Origin: Variovorax sp. DXTD-1
Lineage (GTDB): Bacteria; Pseudomonadota; Gammaproteobacteria; Burkholderiales; Burkholderiaceae_C
Assembly: GCF_003984625.1 (NCBI RefSeq)
Contig: NZ_RWKH01000025.1
Coordinates: 1-64,000 of the forward strand
Reading direction: 5' to 3'
DNA length: 64,000 nucleotides
Below, one piece after another: positions 31,967 to 40,819 of the stretch. A program made the translations under genes and the position numbers. How positions within the stretch are numbered: position 1 is the stretch's first letter; every line of letters starts with the position of its first letter. The notes under the pieces were generated by a model that worked only from the letters and a program-made list of their open reading frames with translations, had not been told where the DNA came from and did not search any database.

Positions 31967-33082
31967 ATGACCGCCGTTCTCTCGCCCGTGCATCTCTTCT
32001 GGCTCCTGCTTGCGCTGTGCCTGGTGGGGTTCGCGCTGCTGTACGGCATGGTTCGCGATGCGGGCCGCGGTGCGCGCCGGCGTGCGCTGCGGCGGCGCAT
32101 CGACGCGCTCGGCCCCTGGGCCGCCGGGGCCGACGAAGCCGCCATCCCGGCCATCAACGAAGCCATGTCGCGCGCCCGGCAGGCCCTTCGCCAGCCACCG
32201 CGGCCACGCGACGCGCCGGTGCCGTGGTTTCTCTTCCTGGGCGACGTGGCGGCCAATCTGCCGGGACTGCTTGCGGCCGCCGGCGCCGAATGCCTTCCGC
32301 CACCGGACAGCGAGCCCTTCGGCGAACCCTACTGGCGCTGGTGGCTGACGGGTTCCATGGCCGCCATCGAACTACACCCGGCCGCTGTGAGCGACAAGGC
32401 CAACGAGCCGCACACGCGCGGCCTCTGGTTGCAGGCGCTGCTGGCGCTGGCCGAGCGACGCGAGCGCTTGCCGCTCAACGGCTTGGTGGTGTGCGTTGCA
32501 GCCAGCGAGCTGCTGCGCACGGACACCGCAAGCATGAAGCACCTGGCAGCCAGGATGCGGCGCCTGCTCGACGAGGCCGGCGACACCCTGCGCCTGCAGT
32601 TGCCCGTCTATCTTGTCGTGACCGGGCTTGAACGATTGGCCGGCTATGCCGCGCTGCGCGGCGCATTGCCGCCCGAAGTGCTGGCGCAAGCCGTCGGCCA
32701 TCGTCTGGCCGAGCCGCTCGCCGCCAACGACACCGCCGCCGCGCGGCTCGATGCCGTGTTCGACCCCTTGGCGCAGCAACTGCATGCGCTGCGCATGGCC
32801 CTGCTGCGAGAACAGCCGAGCGCATCGGGCCGGCTCGCGATCCATGAATTCATCGAGGCGATGCGCGCGCTGCAACCCGCACTTCGCCAGGTTGCCGATG
32901 CCTTGTTCGAAGGCCATGGCCGCGGTTCGCGCGGGCCGCGGTGGCGCGGCCTCTATTTCACGGCCGCCGCATCGGGCGGGGCCGGCGGCGCGTTCACGGC
33001 CGACCTGTTCGGGCGCTTCCTGCCCGCCGACCAGCCGCTCGTGCGGCCTGGGCGCCCGCCGAACGCGAACACGCCGCCATGA
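31967..33082 (+). CDS. Short TssM/IcmF-like membrane protein
   Basis: The 371-residue protein has one N-terminal membrane segment (FWLLLALCLVGFALLYGMV). A region resembling the N-terminal cytoplasmic part of TssM follows (VPWFLFLGDVAANLPGLL, RWWLTGSMAAIELHP, LPLNGLVVCVAASELL, LPVYLVVTGLERLAGY). The P-loop expected after PWFLFLG is absent (DVAANLPG at 93-100), and the large periplasmic IcmF C-terminal domains are missing. It cannot replace a normal 1,100-1,200-residue TssM. It may be an accessory protein or a dedicated fragment. It follows tssL by 29 nt and converges with tssJ. Confidence 0.75.
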   Translation: MTAVLSPVHLFWLLLALCLVGFALLYGMVRDAGRGARRRALRRRIDALGPWAAGADEAAIPAINEAMSRARQALRQPPRPRDAPVPWFLFLGDVAANLPGLLAAAGAECLPPPDSEPFGEPYWRWWLTGSMAAIELHPAAVSDKANEPHTRGLWLQALLALAERRERLPLNGLVVCVAASELLRTDTASMKHLAARMRRLLDEAGDTLRLQLPVYLVVTGLERLAGYAALRGALPPEVLAQAVGHRLAEPLAANDTAAARLDAVFDPLAQQLHALRMALLREQPSASGRLAIHEFIEAMRALQPALRQVADALFEGHGRGSRGPRWRGLYFTAAASGGAGGAFTADLFGRFLPADQPLVRPGRPPNANTPP

Positions 33083-33087
33083 AACGG

Positions 33088-33600
33088 CTACTTGCTCTCG
33101 ATGCGGATCTGTCGGGCGCCGAAGGTCACCGTCATGGCCTGGGCCTTGCCGGTTTGCACGGGGCGCACTTCGCGCCAGCGCGCACGGTCGAGGTCACGGA
33201 ACGCCGCCATCACGCCGATGGCCTTGGCATCGGGCGGCAGGGTGAGGTCGAGCTTGCGGGTCTCGCCGGGGCGCAGCAGCACCTCTTCGCGCTGGACGAG
33301 CTCTGCGCCCAGCGTGGCCTGGTCTTTTTCGAACAGCGAGAAGAAGTCCGCACCTTCGAACGGGCCAGGCGACTTCAATGCATAGACGCGCACCGTGAGC
33401 GGCGAAGCGCGGCCGCGCGCGTCGGGGTTGGCATCGGCACCTGCAACCAGCGTGATCGACACCGTCGTGACCACGGGCTTGGGTGCGCAGCCTGCGAGCA
33501 GCACACCCGTCAACACCAGGCCCGAGGCCAGTGCAAGGCGCCGCGAGACCGCAGCGAAAGAGCGTCCATAGGACGAATGGTGTGTACCCAGCGTGCGCAT
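33088..33600 (-). CDS. tssJ: T6SS outer-membrane lipoprotein TssJ
   Basis: The 170-residue lipoprotein has a signal sequence ending in the lipobox LLAGC (Cys38). The TssJ beta-sandwich follows (SPLTVRVYALKSPGPFEGADFFSLFEKD, RKLDLTLPPDAKAIGVMAAFRDL). TssJ anchors TssM to the outer membrane. The ATG at 33600 has AAGGGA 7 nt upstream. It is divergent from tssA and convergent with the TssM-like gene, 5 nt apart. Confidence 0.93.
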   Translation of the reverse strand: MRTLGTHHSSYGRSFAAVSRRLALASGLVLTGVLLAGCAPKPVVTTVSITLVAGADANPDARGRASPLTVRVYALKSPGPFEGADFFSLFEKDQATLGAELVQREEVLLRPGETRKLDLTLPPDAKAIGVMAAFRDLDRARWREVRPVQTGKAQAMTVTFGARQIRIESK

Positions 33601-33671
33601 GCTATTCCCTTCGTTGCATTGACCGGTTCTGCTGCATCTTTGATTATCACCAGCCAACTCGAACAGGCAAC

Positions 33672-34703
33672 ATGCTGACCAACGAACTTGTCGAAGCCCT
33701 GCTCACGCCCATCGGCGAGGCATCGCCGTGCGGCGACGATCTGGAGTACGACGCTGCCTTTACCGCGCTCACCACCGCAGCGCAGGGCAAGCCCGAGCAA
33801 CAGTTCGGCGACACCGTCATTGCCGCGGTGGAGCCCGAGTGGCGCGAGGTGGCCGAACAGTCCGACGCGATCCTGCGCCGCAGCAAGGACGTGCGCGCCG
33901 CCGTGCTGTTGCTGCGCGCTGCCACGCGGTTGCAGGGACTCGCAGGTTTCGTTGCCGGGCTCGAACTGCTCACCCGCCTGCTCGACAAGTTCTGGGACGG
34001 CATACATCCAAAGCTCGATGCCGAGGACGACAACGATCCCACCATGCGCCTGAACGCGCTCGCGCCGCTCGGCGACGAGACGATGGTCCTGCGCGACCTG
34101 TACGACGCGCAGGTGGGCGTGGCGCCGGGCGTGGGCGCAATCCGCGTGCGCGACATCGCGGTGGCCAACAACGCGTTGAACGCGGTCGGGGGTGAAGCCA
34201 CCTATTCGCCGGCACAGATCCAGGGCGGGCTCGAAGCGCTCCATGCCGAGCGGCCCGAGCTGATCCAGGCCGCCATGGGCGTGCCCGGCCTGGTCGAGAA
34301 GCTGCAAGCCCTGCTGGTCGAGCGCACAGGCCGCTCCGACGCGATCGACCTCTCTGCGTTGCGCACCATCGGCCGCATGCTGCAGAAAGCCTGCAGCGCC
34401 GCCATCGGTGCGCCCGAGGAAGCCGGCGCCACCGAAGAAACGCAGGGCGATGCCCCGCAAGCCGGCGGTACGCCGCGGCCCGCGGCGGCGCGCGGCGAGA
34501 TCCAGAGCCGGCAGGACGCACTGCAGATGCTGGACCGCGTGATCCGCTTTCTCGAGCAGACCGAGCCCGGCAATCCCGCGCCGCTCCTGATCGAGCGCGC
34601 CAAGAAGCTCATCGGCGTGAGCTTTCTCGAAATCATGGCCAACCTCGCACCCGGCGCGCTGGACACGATCGAAACCGTGACCGGCAAGCGCCCCTCCGAG
34701 TAG
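33672..34703 (+). CDS. tssA: T6SS baseplate/cap protein TssA
   Basis: The 343-residue protein begins with the ImpA N-terminal domain (LLTPIGEASPCGDDLEYD, about 1-150) and has a helical C-terminal region (RQDALQMLDRVIRFLEQTEPGNPAPLLIERAKKL) used for ring formation. TssA helps baseplate assembly and sheath priming. I take the ATG at 33672, which matches the family N terminus. It starts the tssA-tssB-tssC-hcp run. Confidence 0.93.
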   Translation: MLTNELVEALLTPIGEASPCGDDLEYDAAFTALTTAAQGKPEQQFGDTVIAAVEPEWREVAEQSDAILRRSKDVRAAVLLLRAATRLQGLAGFVAGLELLTRLLDKFWDGIHPKLDAEDDNDPTMRLNALAPLGDETMVLRDLYDAQVGVAPGVGAIRVRDIAVANNALNAVGGEATYSPAQIQGGLEALHAERPELIQAAMGVPGLVEKLQALLVERTGRSDAIDLSALRTIGRMLQKACSAAIGAPEEAGATEETQGDAPQAGGTPRPAAARGEIQSRQDALQMLDRVIRFLEQTEPGNPAPLLIERAKKLIGVSFLEIMANLAPGALDTIETVTGKRPSE

Positions 34704-34773
34704 CCGTCTTTTCCCGCACCCTTTTTTTCCTGTTGATCGAACCGCCCCATCTACCCCCGCAAGGAGCATTGCC

Positions 34774-35289
34774 ATGGCCAAGAGCAGTCAGAAATTCATC
34801 GCCCGCAACCGGGCGCCACGCGTGCAGATCGAATACGACGTGGAACTCTACGGCGCCGAGAAGAAGATCCAGCTGCCGTTCGTGATGGGCGTGCTGGCCG
34901 ACCTGTCGGGCAAGCCGGCCGATCCGCTCGCACCCGTGGCCGACCGCAAGTTCCTCGAGTTCGACGTCGACAACTTCGACTCGCGCATGAAGGCCATGAA
35001 GCCGCGCGCCGCGTTTGCCGTGGAGAACTCGCTGACCGGCGAAGGCGAACTCAAGGTCGAGCTCACCTTCGAGAACATGGAAGATTTCTCGCCCGCCGCC
35101 GTGGCCAGGAAGGTCGGCGCGCTCGACAAGCTGCTCGAGGCGCGCACCCAGCTCTCGAACCTCGTGACCTACATGGACGGCAAGAACGGCGCCGAGGAAC
35201 TGCTGGCCAAGGTGCTGGAAGACCCGGCCCTTCTGCAGTCGCTGGCCGCCACCGCCAAGCCGGAGGACGGCAGCAAGCCGGCCGCCTGA
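34774..35289 (+). CDS. tssB: T6SS contractile sheath small subunit TssB
   Basis: The 171-residue protein matches VipA/ImpB (RAPRVQIEYDVELYGAEKKIQLPFVMGVLADLSG and LEFDVDNFDSRMKAMKPR). It forms the contractile sheath with TssC. AAGGAG precedes the ATG. It lies 70 nt after tssA and 41 nt before tssC. Confidence 0.97.
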   Translation: MAKSSQKFIARNRAPRVQIEYDVELYGAEKKIQLPFVMGVLADLSGKPADPLAPVADRKFLEFDVDNFDSRMKAMKPRAAFAVENSLTGEGELKVELTFENMEDFSPAAVARKVGALDKLLEARTQLSNLVTYMDGKNGAEELLAKVLEDPALLQSLAATAKPEDGSKPAA

Positions 35290-35330
35290 ACCCCAACACC
35301 TGACACACCGGACCACGAGGAGAAACCACC

Positions 35331-36824
35331 ATGGCCGAAGCACTCGAGCAGAGCGCACTCAAAGACGTCGCTTATGCGGGCAGCGACTTTTCGTCGCTCC
35401 TGCAAAAGGAATTCAAGCCGCGCAGCGACGAAGCCAAGAGCGCCGTCGAAGCCGCGGTGCTCACGCTCGCGCAGCAGGCGCTGAGCAACAGCACCGTGAT
35501 CGGCAAGGACGTGACCAAGTCGATCCAGGCCATGATCGCCGCGATCGACGCCAAGCTGACCGACCAGGTCAACAAGATCATTCACCACCCCGACTACCAG
35601 AAGCTGGAGAGTGCGTGGCGCGGCCTGCACTACATGGTCAACAACACCGAAACCGACGAGCATCTGAAGATCCGGGTGATGGACATTTCGAAAACGGACC
35701 TCGCCAAGAGCCTGAAGAAGTTCAAGGGCGCGGCCTGGGACCAGAGCCCGATGTTCAAGAAGATCTACGAACAGGAATACGGCCAGTTCGGCGGCGAGCC
35801 CTTCGGCGCGCTGGTGGGCGACTACCACTTCGACCAGAGCCCGCCCGATATCGAACTGCTCGGCGAGATGGCCAAGATTGCCGCCTCGGCGCATGCACCC
35901 TTCATCACCGGCGCAAGCCCCAACCTGATGCAGATGGAATCGTGGCAGGAGCTCGCCAACCCGCGCGACCTGACCAAGATCTTTCTCACGCCCGAGTACG
36001 CCGGCTGGCGGTCGCTGCGCGATTCCGACGACGCCAAGTACCTGGGCCTTTGCATGCCGCGCTTCCTGGCGCGCACGCCCTACGGCGCCAACACCAACCC
36101 GGTGGAGGAGTTCGACTTCGAGGAAGACACCGCCGGCGCCGACCACAGCAAGTACGCCTGGGCCAACGCGGCGTATGCGATGGCCACCAACATCAACCGC
36201 TCCTACAAGCTCTACGGCTGGGGATCGCGCATCCGCGGCATCGAGTCGGGCGGCGCGGTGGAGAACCTGCCGCTGCACACCTTCCCGAGCGACGACGGCG
36301 GCGTGGACCAGAAGTGTCCGACCGAGATCGCCATCAGCGACCGGCGCGAGGCGGAACTGTCGAAGGCCGGCCTGCTCTCGCTCATCCACCGCAAGAACTC
36401 CGACTTCGCGGCCTTCATCGGGGCGCAGTCGCTGCACAAGCCGGCCGAGTACGACGACCCGGATGCCACGGCCAACGCCAACCTGGCGGCCCGCCTGCCC
36501 TACCTCTTTGCCTGCAACCGCTTCGCGCACTACCTGAAGTGCATCGTGCGCGACAAGGTCGGCAGCTTCAAGGAGCGCGACGACATGCAGCGCTGGCTCA
36601 ACAAATGGATCATGAACTACGTGGACGGCGACCCCGTCAACTCCTCCGAAGAGACCAAGGCCAGGAAGCCCCTGGCCGCGGCCGAGGTGGTGGTGGAGGA
36701 GGTCGAGGGCAACCCCGGCTACTACACCTCCAAGTTCTTCCTGCGCCCGCACTACCAGCTCGAAGGCCTCACGGTGTCGCTGCGGCTGGTATCGAAGCTG
36801 CCCTCGGCCAAGGGCGGCAAGTAA
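35331..36824 (+). CDS. tssC: T6SS contractile sheath large subunit TssC
   Basis: The 497-residue protein is of normal TssC/VipB length. Family sequences include ESAWRGLHYMVNNTETDEHLKIRV, FGALVGDYHF and GGAVENLPLHTFPSDDG, plus a C-terminal NPGYYTSKFFLRPHYQLEGLTVSLRLVS. It builds the sheath with TssB and is depolymerised by TssH. GAGGAG lies upstream of the ATG. Confidence 0.97.
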   Translation: MAEALEQSALKDVAYAGSDFSSLLQKEFKPRSDEAKSAVEAAVLTLAQQALSNSTVIGKDVTKSIQAMIAAIDAKLTDQVNKIIHHPDYQKLESAWRGLHYMVNNTETDEHLKIRVMDISKTDLAKSLKKFKGAAWDQSPMFKKIYEQEYGQFGGEPFGALVGDYHFDQSPPDIELLGEMAKIAASAHAPFITGASPNLMQMESWQELANPRDLTKIFLTPEYAGWRSLRDSDDAKYLGLCMPRFLARTPYGANTNPVEEFDFEEDTAGADHSKYAWANAAYAMATNINRSYKLYGWGSRIRGIESGGAVENLPLHTFPSDDGGVDQKCPTEIAISDRREAELSKAGLLSLIHRKNSDFAAFIGAQSLHKPAEYDDPDATANANLAARLPYLFACNRFAHYLKCIVRDKVGSFKERDDMQRWLNKWIMNYVDGDPVNSSEETKARKPLAAAEVVVEEVEGNPGYYTSKFFLRPHYQLEGLTVSLRLVSKLPSAKGGK

Positions 36825-36966
36825 CGGGCGGCATATGCCATCGGCGCGCCTTTGAAAACGGGGGCCGCCACTCGTTCTCTCCATAGCTCCCGGGCACCGC
36901 CAATCAGGCACCGCACGGAAGCCCTTTTTTTCTCTGACTCGCACACACAACTGAAAGGTAAGCATC

Positions 36967-37449
36967 ATGGCTGCAGACATGTTTTTGAAGCTCGAGGGCG
37001 TCGACGGTGAATCCAAGGACGATTCGCACAAGAAGGAAATCGACGTTCTCTCCTGGAGCTGGGGCGCCAGCCAATCCGGCACCGGCCATGTCGGCGGCGG
37101 CTCGGGCGCGGGCAAGGTAAGCGTGCAGGACCTCTCGGTCACCAAGTACGTGGACGCCTCCTCGCACCTGCTGCTGCTCGATTGCTGCAACGGCCAGCAC
37201 ATCAAGAAGGGCACGCTGGTGGTCCGCAAGGCCGGGGCCACGCCGCTCGAATACATCAAGCTCACGATGGAAGACATCATCGTCAGCAACATTCACACCG
37301 GCGGCAGCGGCGGCGAAGACCGCCTGACCGAAACCGTCACGCTGAACTTCTCGAAGTTCAAGTACGAGTACACGCCGCAGAAGGCCGACGGTTCCGGCGA
37401 CGGCACCAAGGAAACCGGCTGGGACATCGCCGCCAACAAGAAGGTCTGA
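36967..37449 (+). CDS. hcp: T6SS inner-tube protein Hcp
   Basis: The 160-residue Hcp-family protein (MAADMFLKLEGVDGESKD, IDVLSWSWGASQSG, TETVTLNFSKFKYEYTPQ) forms hexameric rings stacked into the secreted tube. GAAAGG precedes the ATG. It lies 142 nt downstream of tssC. A strong GC hairpin follows its stop codon, which may help make Hcp more abundant than the downstream product. Confidence 0.97.
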   Translation: MAADMFLKLEGVDGESKDDSHKKEIDVLSWSWGASQSGTGHVGGGSGAGKVSVQDLSVTKYVDASSHLLLLDCCNGQHIKKGTLVVRKAGATPLEYIKLTMEDIIVSNIHTGGSGGEDRLTETVTLNFSKFKYEYTPQKADGSGDGTKETGWDIAANKKV

Positions 37450-37462
37450 GGCACCTCGCGCC

Positions 37463-37488
37463 GCGGCCGCCCGGTGGACGGCGGCCGC
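37463..37488 (+). terminator. Strong GC hairpin after hcp (possible partial terminator or mRNA stabiliser)
   Basis: GCGGCCGCC (37463-37471) pairs perfectly with GGCGGCCGC (37480-37488) around an 8-nt loop, 13 nt after the hcp stop. There is no T tract behind it, so it is not a classical intrinsic terminator. It more likely protects hcp mRNA or lowers read-through to the next gene. Confidence 0.5.
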
Positions 37489-37517
37489 CCCCTTGACCTT
37501 CCAGCTGGAGACACGCG

Positions 37518-38078
37518 ATGGCCACACTCAACGCCAAGGTCCTTCAGTGGGCCAGCGCACAGCTCGGCAAACAGATCGGCGCAGGCGAATGCTGGGACCT
37601 GGCCAACAAGGCCCTGGGCCAGGCCGGCGCCGGCACCTCGTCGGATTTCGGCCCCATGGGCGCCGACGACGATTACATCTGGGGCGACGAAGTCGCGCTC
37701 AAGGATGCGCTTCCCGGCGACATCCTGCAGTACCGCGACTACGAGATGACGACGACCACCACGACCGACGTCACCTTTGCCGACGACTCGGGCTGGACCG
37801 ACAGTCCCTATGTGACGGTCGGCCACTCGCACCACACCTCGATTCTTTCCAAGAACCCGGGCACCGGCGCCATCACGGTGCTGGAGCAGAACCACCTGGG
37901 CAACAAGGAGGCCGTGCGTTCCAGCACGATCCGCTGGAAGGGCAGCTCCACCTCGACCACCACCCGCAAGCCGATGAAGCGGCAGGACAACGGCAAGATG
38001 GAGTCGGCTCTCGTGGTGGTCACGGTGGACGTGACGGTGACCGGCACGCTCAAGGCCTACCGTCCGAAAAAACCCTAG
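37518..38078 (+). CDS. Putative T6SS effector with CHAP/NlpC-P60-like cysteine hydrolase features
   Basis: The 186-residue protein sits directly after hcp. GAGECWDLANKAL (Cys25), LPGDILQYRDYE (about 65-76) and VGHSHHTSIL (His103/105/106) followed by VLEQN resemble the Cys-His-polar triad layout of CHAP/NlpC-P60 amidases, which cut peptidoglycan peptides. It has no signal peptide, as expected for a cargo delivered with Hcp. The C-terminal half is Thr/Ser/Lys-rich. No immunity gene follows; the next gene is convergent pppA, overlapping by 4 nt. The fold call is by motif only. Confidence 0.65.
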   Translation: MATLNAKVLQWASAQLGKQIGAGECWDLANKALGQAGAGTSSDFGPMGADDDYIWGDEVALKDALPGDILQYRDYEMTTTTTTDVTFADDSGWTDSPYVTVGHSHHTSILSKNPGTGAITVLEQNHLGNKEAVRSSTIRWKGSSTSTTTRKPMKRQDNGKMESALVVVTVDVTVTGTLKAYRPKKP

Positions 38079-38902
38079 TCCGCCGGTTTCCCGTTCGCCT
38101 CGATGGCCGCGGGCATCGTCTCTTCCCCGGCCGCCGGCATCAGGCGCGTGGCGTCGTCGACGTCATCGGGAATCACCCACAGCGTGAGCGCCGTGTAGTT
38201 GTCGTGCCCCGGCTTGGCGTGCGCCTTGATCTGCGCGTCGAGCTGCTCGGTCCATTGGCTGGGCGTGCGCGAAGCATGCAACGTGTCGACCAGGCACTCG
38301 TCGCCCAGCGGCTCCCACACGCCGTCGCTGCACAAGAGCAGCACGTCACCCGGCATCAGGCGCATGCGGTCGGACACCGTGATGTCGGGAGCCTCCTCTA
38401 CCGAGCCGAGTGCCGAGAGCAGCATGTTGCGTTGCGGATGCAGGCGCGCGCCTTCCTCGTCGAGCATGCCGCCGGCGACCATCTGCTGCACCAGGCTGTG
38501 ATCGGTGGTGCGCGCCACGATCGCGCCGCCGCGGAACAGGTAGGCGCGGCTGTCGCCGCTGTGAACCCATGCGAGCGCCTGGCTCTCCAGGTCGATGGCC
38601 GCAAAGACCACCGTGGAGCGCATGCCGGCAAGCTTGCCGCCTTCGGACTGCCGGGCCACCACGTCGCGGTTGGCCTGTTCGACCAGCGTGCGCAATGTGA
38701 ATTCGTCCAGCCCCGGCGCCGCCGAGAAGCCGCCCAGCACGCTGCTGCGCGCCGTTGCCGCCGCCACATCGCCGCCGCCATGGCCGCCCGCGCCGTCGGC
38801 CACCAGGCAGGCGACGTAGCGCTCGTCGTGCCAGTGGCCGTGGACGTCCTCGTTGTAGTTGCGGCCGCCCTGCCGGGACAGCGTGACGATTTCTATTTCC
38901 AA
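38075..38902 (-). CDS. pppA: T6SS-associated PP2C-type Ser/Thr phosphatase PppA
   Basis: The 275-residue PP2C phosphatase has the metal-binding motifs RNYNEDVHG, VADGAGGHGGGD, SGDSRAYLF, CSDGVWEPL and HDNYTALTLWV. PppA reverses phosphorylation of the FHA protein TagH/Fha by PpkA, turning T6SS firing off. The start is TTG at 38902 with GAGG about 8 nt upstream. It is the last gene of the minus-strand T6SS run, just after tagH. Confidence 0.92.
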   Translation of the reverse strand: MEIEIVTLSRQGGRNYNEDVHGHWHDERYVACLVADGAGGHGGGDVAAATARSSVLGGFSAAPGLDEFTLRTLVEQANRDVVARQSEGGKLAGMRSTVVFAAIDLESQALAWVHSGDSRAYLFRGGAIVARTTDHSLVQQMVAGGMLDEEGARLHPQRNMLLSALGSVEEAPDITVSDRMRLMPGDVLLLCSDGVWEPLGDECLVDTLHASRTPSQWTEQLDAQIKAHAKPGHDNYTALTLWVIPDDVDDATRLMPAAGEETMPAAIEANGKPAD

Positions 38903-38958
38903 GCGGGGTGCCTCGCGTTTGCTGGTGCTGTTGTACTTGTGCCTGGGGGGAACGCTCT

Positions 38959-40626
38959 TCAGGTGTCCGACTTGAGGCGCGCCATCTGCTCTTCGTAGGC
39001 CTCGAGGAAGGCCTTGCCGAAGAGGTTGTGGAAGTCGTCTTCCGCCTCGCTCGCAATGCCACCGTAGAGCGCCACGAACTGGTCCCAGAGCTTGGCCTTG
39101 CGGTTGGCGGTGAACAGCGCGTCGAGCGCCGACTTCGCGCTGATCTTCTTCTCGAGCTCGTCGGGCTCGAAGCGCGCGATGACGTGCGCCAGCGCCGCGC
39201 GCATGCCCACCATCACGCCGAACTGGTGCGCGCGCAGGTCGTTGAACGCATCGCGCATCGCGGCCTCCGGCGGCATGAAGCCGCGCACCCCGGGGCCCAA
39301 CAGGTGGGCCAGCGCGACCTCGACGGTCGGCGAGAACTTGAGCGGGTTGTTGGCCTGCGAGGCGATCATCGTGACCTCGGCGCGCACCTCGCGCTTGAAC
39401 TCCTGGCGCGTGAGCAGGAGTTGCAGCGTGCCCTCGGTGGCGCTGCGCAGGATTGAGCCGATGCGCTCCATGAGGCCGGGCGTGAGCATCTCGGGCGCCT
39501 GGTGCGTGCTGGCCAGGCCGCGCAGGAAGGCGGCGAGCAGTTCGTCGTCGGAGGCCGTGCGCGAGGCCGCGGCGGGCGCCCGCTGGACGGGCGGCGGTGG
39601 CGGCGGTGGCGGCGGCGGTGGCTCGAACGGCCGGCTGGCGACCTCGGGGCCGCTGATGCGGATCGGCTGGCCCGTGATGTCGTCGAACTGCGGCAGCGCT
39701 TCCACCGGCGCGGCGGCCAGTGGCGCAGGCGGCGGTGGCGTGACGGCCCTGGGCGGCGTGAAGCCGAACTGGTCGATCGGCACATGGTCCGAGCGAGGCG
39801 TCGGCGTGGCCGGTGCCGCGCTCTGCAACGCGGCCAGCGGATCGGCGGAAGAAGCCGTGTTCGGCTGCAGCAGCGGATCGGCCAGCGGCGACAGCGCGAG
39901 CGGATCACCGCCGATTCCGCCACCACCGCCCATGCCGCCGAAAAGCTCGTCGATGCCGGCTGCCTTGCCATGCGCGGGCGGTGCGCCGAGGTCGGAGAAA
40001 TCGAGCGCAGCGAGGCCCGCGGCCGGCGCGGAGGACGGCGTGGGCCCGAGCAGGCTGGCGAATGGATCGACCTGCGCAGCCTGCGCGTTGCGCGAGCCGC
40101 TTTCCATCGGGTCGGGAAAGAGCAGCGCATCCGCGCTCTCGGGCGCGGCGGCCCTCGCGCCGGACACAGGGCCCGCACCGGCCGCGGCAGGTGCCGGCGA
40201 TCCGAGCCCCGCAAGCAGGTCGGCAAAGGGATCGTCGCTCGTGCTGGCCTGGGGGGCTGCGCCGAGCGGCGGCGACATCACGGTGTTGGGAATGGCCAAT
40301 GCCGGTGGCGCGGCCGCGCTCATGCGCACGCTGAGCTCGAAGCTGCCCACGACCAGCCGCGCGCCATCGGTGAGCGGCGCCTCCTTGCCCGAGCCCAGCG
40401 ACACGCCGTTGCACTGCATCGGATTGCTGCCACGGTCGATGACGAAGTACTGGCCGTCGCGGCACAGCACCTGTGCATGCACGCGCGAGACCGTGCGGTC
40501 CGGGTCGTCGAGCACCAGCGTGTTGGTGTCGGCACGTCCGATGGTGCCCCCGTTGGGCCCGAAATCGGCAGCGATGGGCTGCCCCGCCGGAGCGCCTTGC
40601 CGGGTGATGACAGCGATATGGATCAT
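38959..40626 (-). CDS. tagH: T6SS FHA-domain scaffold protein TagH
   Basis: The 555-residue protein has an N-terminal FHA domain (about 1-100; GGTIGRADTNTLVLDDPDRTVSRVHA with the phosphothreonine-binding Arg/Ser/His). A 250-residue Pro/Ala linker follows, including a run of about ten prolines, then the T6SS-FHA C-terminal domain (about 370-555). TagH binds phosphorylated partners and activates assembly. It lies upstream of pppA, but the cognate ppkA kinase is not in the window. Confidence 0.92.
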   Translation of the reverse strand: MIHIAVITRQGAPAGQPIAADFGPNGGTIGRADTNTLVLDDPDRTVSRVHAQVLCRDGQYFVIDRGSNPMQCNGVSLGSGKEAPLTDGARLVVGSFELSVRMSAAAPPALAIPNTVMSPPLGAAPQASTSDDPFADLLAGLGSPAPAAAGAGPVSGARAAAPESADALLFPDPMESGSRNAQAAQVDPFASLLGPTPSSAPAAGLAALDFSDLGAPPAHGKAAGIDELFGGMGGGGGIGGDPLALSPLADPLLQPNTASSADPLAALQSAAPATPTPRSDHVPIDQFGFTPPRAVTPPPPAPLAAAPVEALPQFDDITGQPIRISGPEVASRPFEPPPPPPPPPPPVQRAPAAASRTASDDELLAAFLRGLASTHQAPEMLTPGLMERIGSILRSATEGTLQLLLTRQEFKREVRAEVTMIASQANNPLKFSPTVEVALAHLLGPGVRGFMPPEAAMRDAFNDLRAHQFGVMVGMRAALAHVIARFEPDELEKKISAKSALDALFTANRKAKLWDQFVALYGGIASEAEDDFHNLFGKAFLEAYEEQMARLKSDT

Positions 40627-40819
40627 GAATCGGCCCCCGAGGCTCTAGGCCTGTCTACGCCCCAAAACAACCCACGCATGCGCGGGCGAAAAAACTCAGA
40701 AGGAGTATTCATTCCGTGGGGCGGGTTGGCAATCTCGCCTTAAGAGGTATGCCATTGCAGCCAGGCCGCGACGGCGGTGAAGATCGATGCGGCGAGGATG
40801 CAGGGAGTCCGCATGGTGC

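Noticed and set aside
40740-40814. A 24-residue hydrophobic peptide frame (minus strand) between the ketosynthase-HEAT gene and tagH
   Set aside because: It begins right after the upstream stop but has no convincing ribosome-binding site and too little sequence to support a gene. The 193-nt gap otherwise shows nothing.
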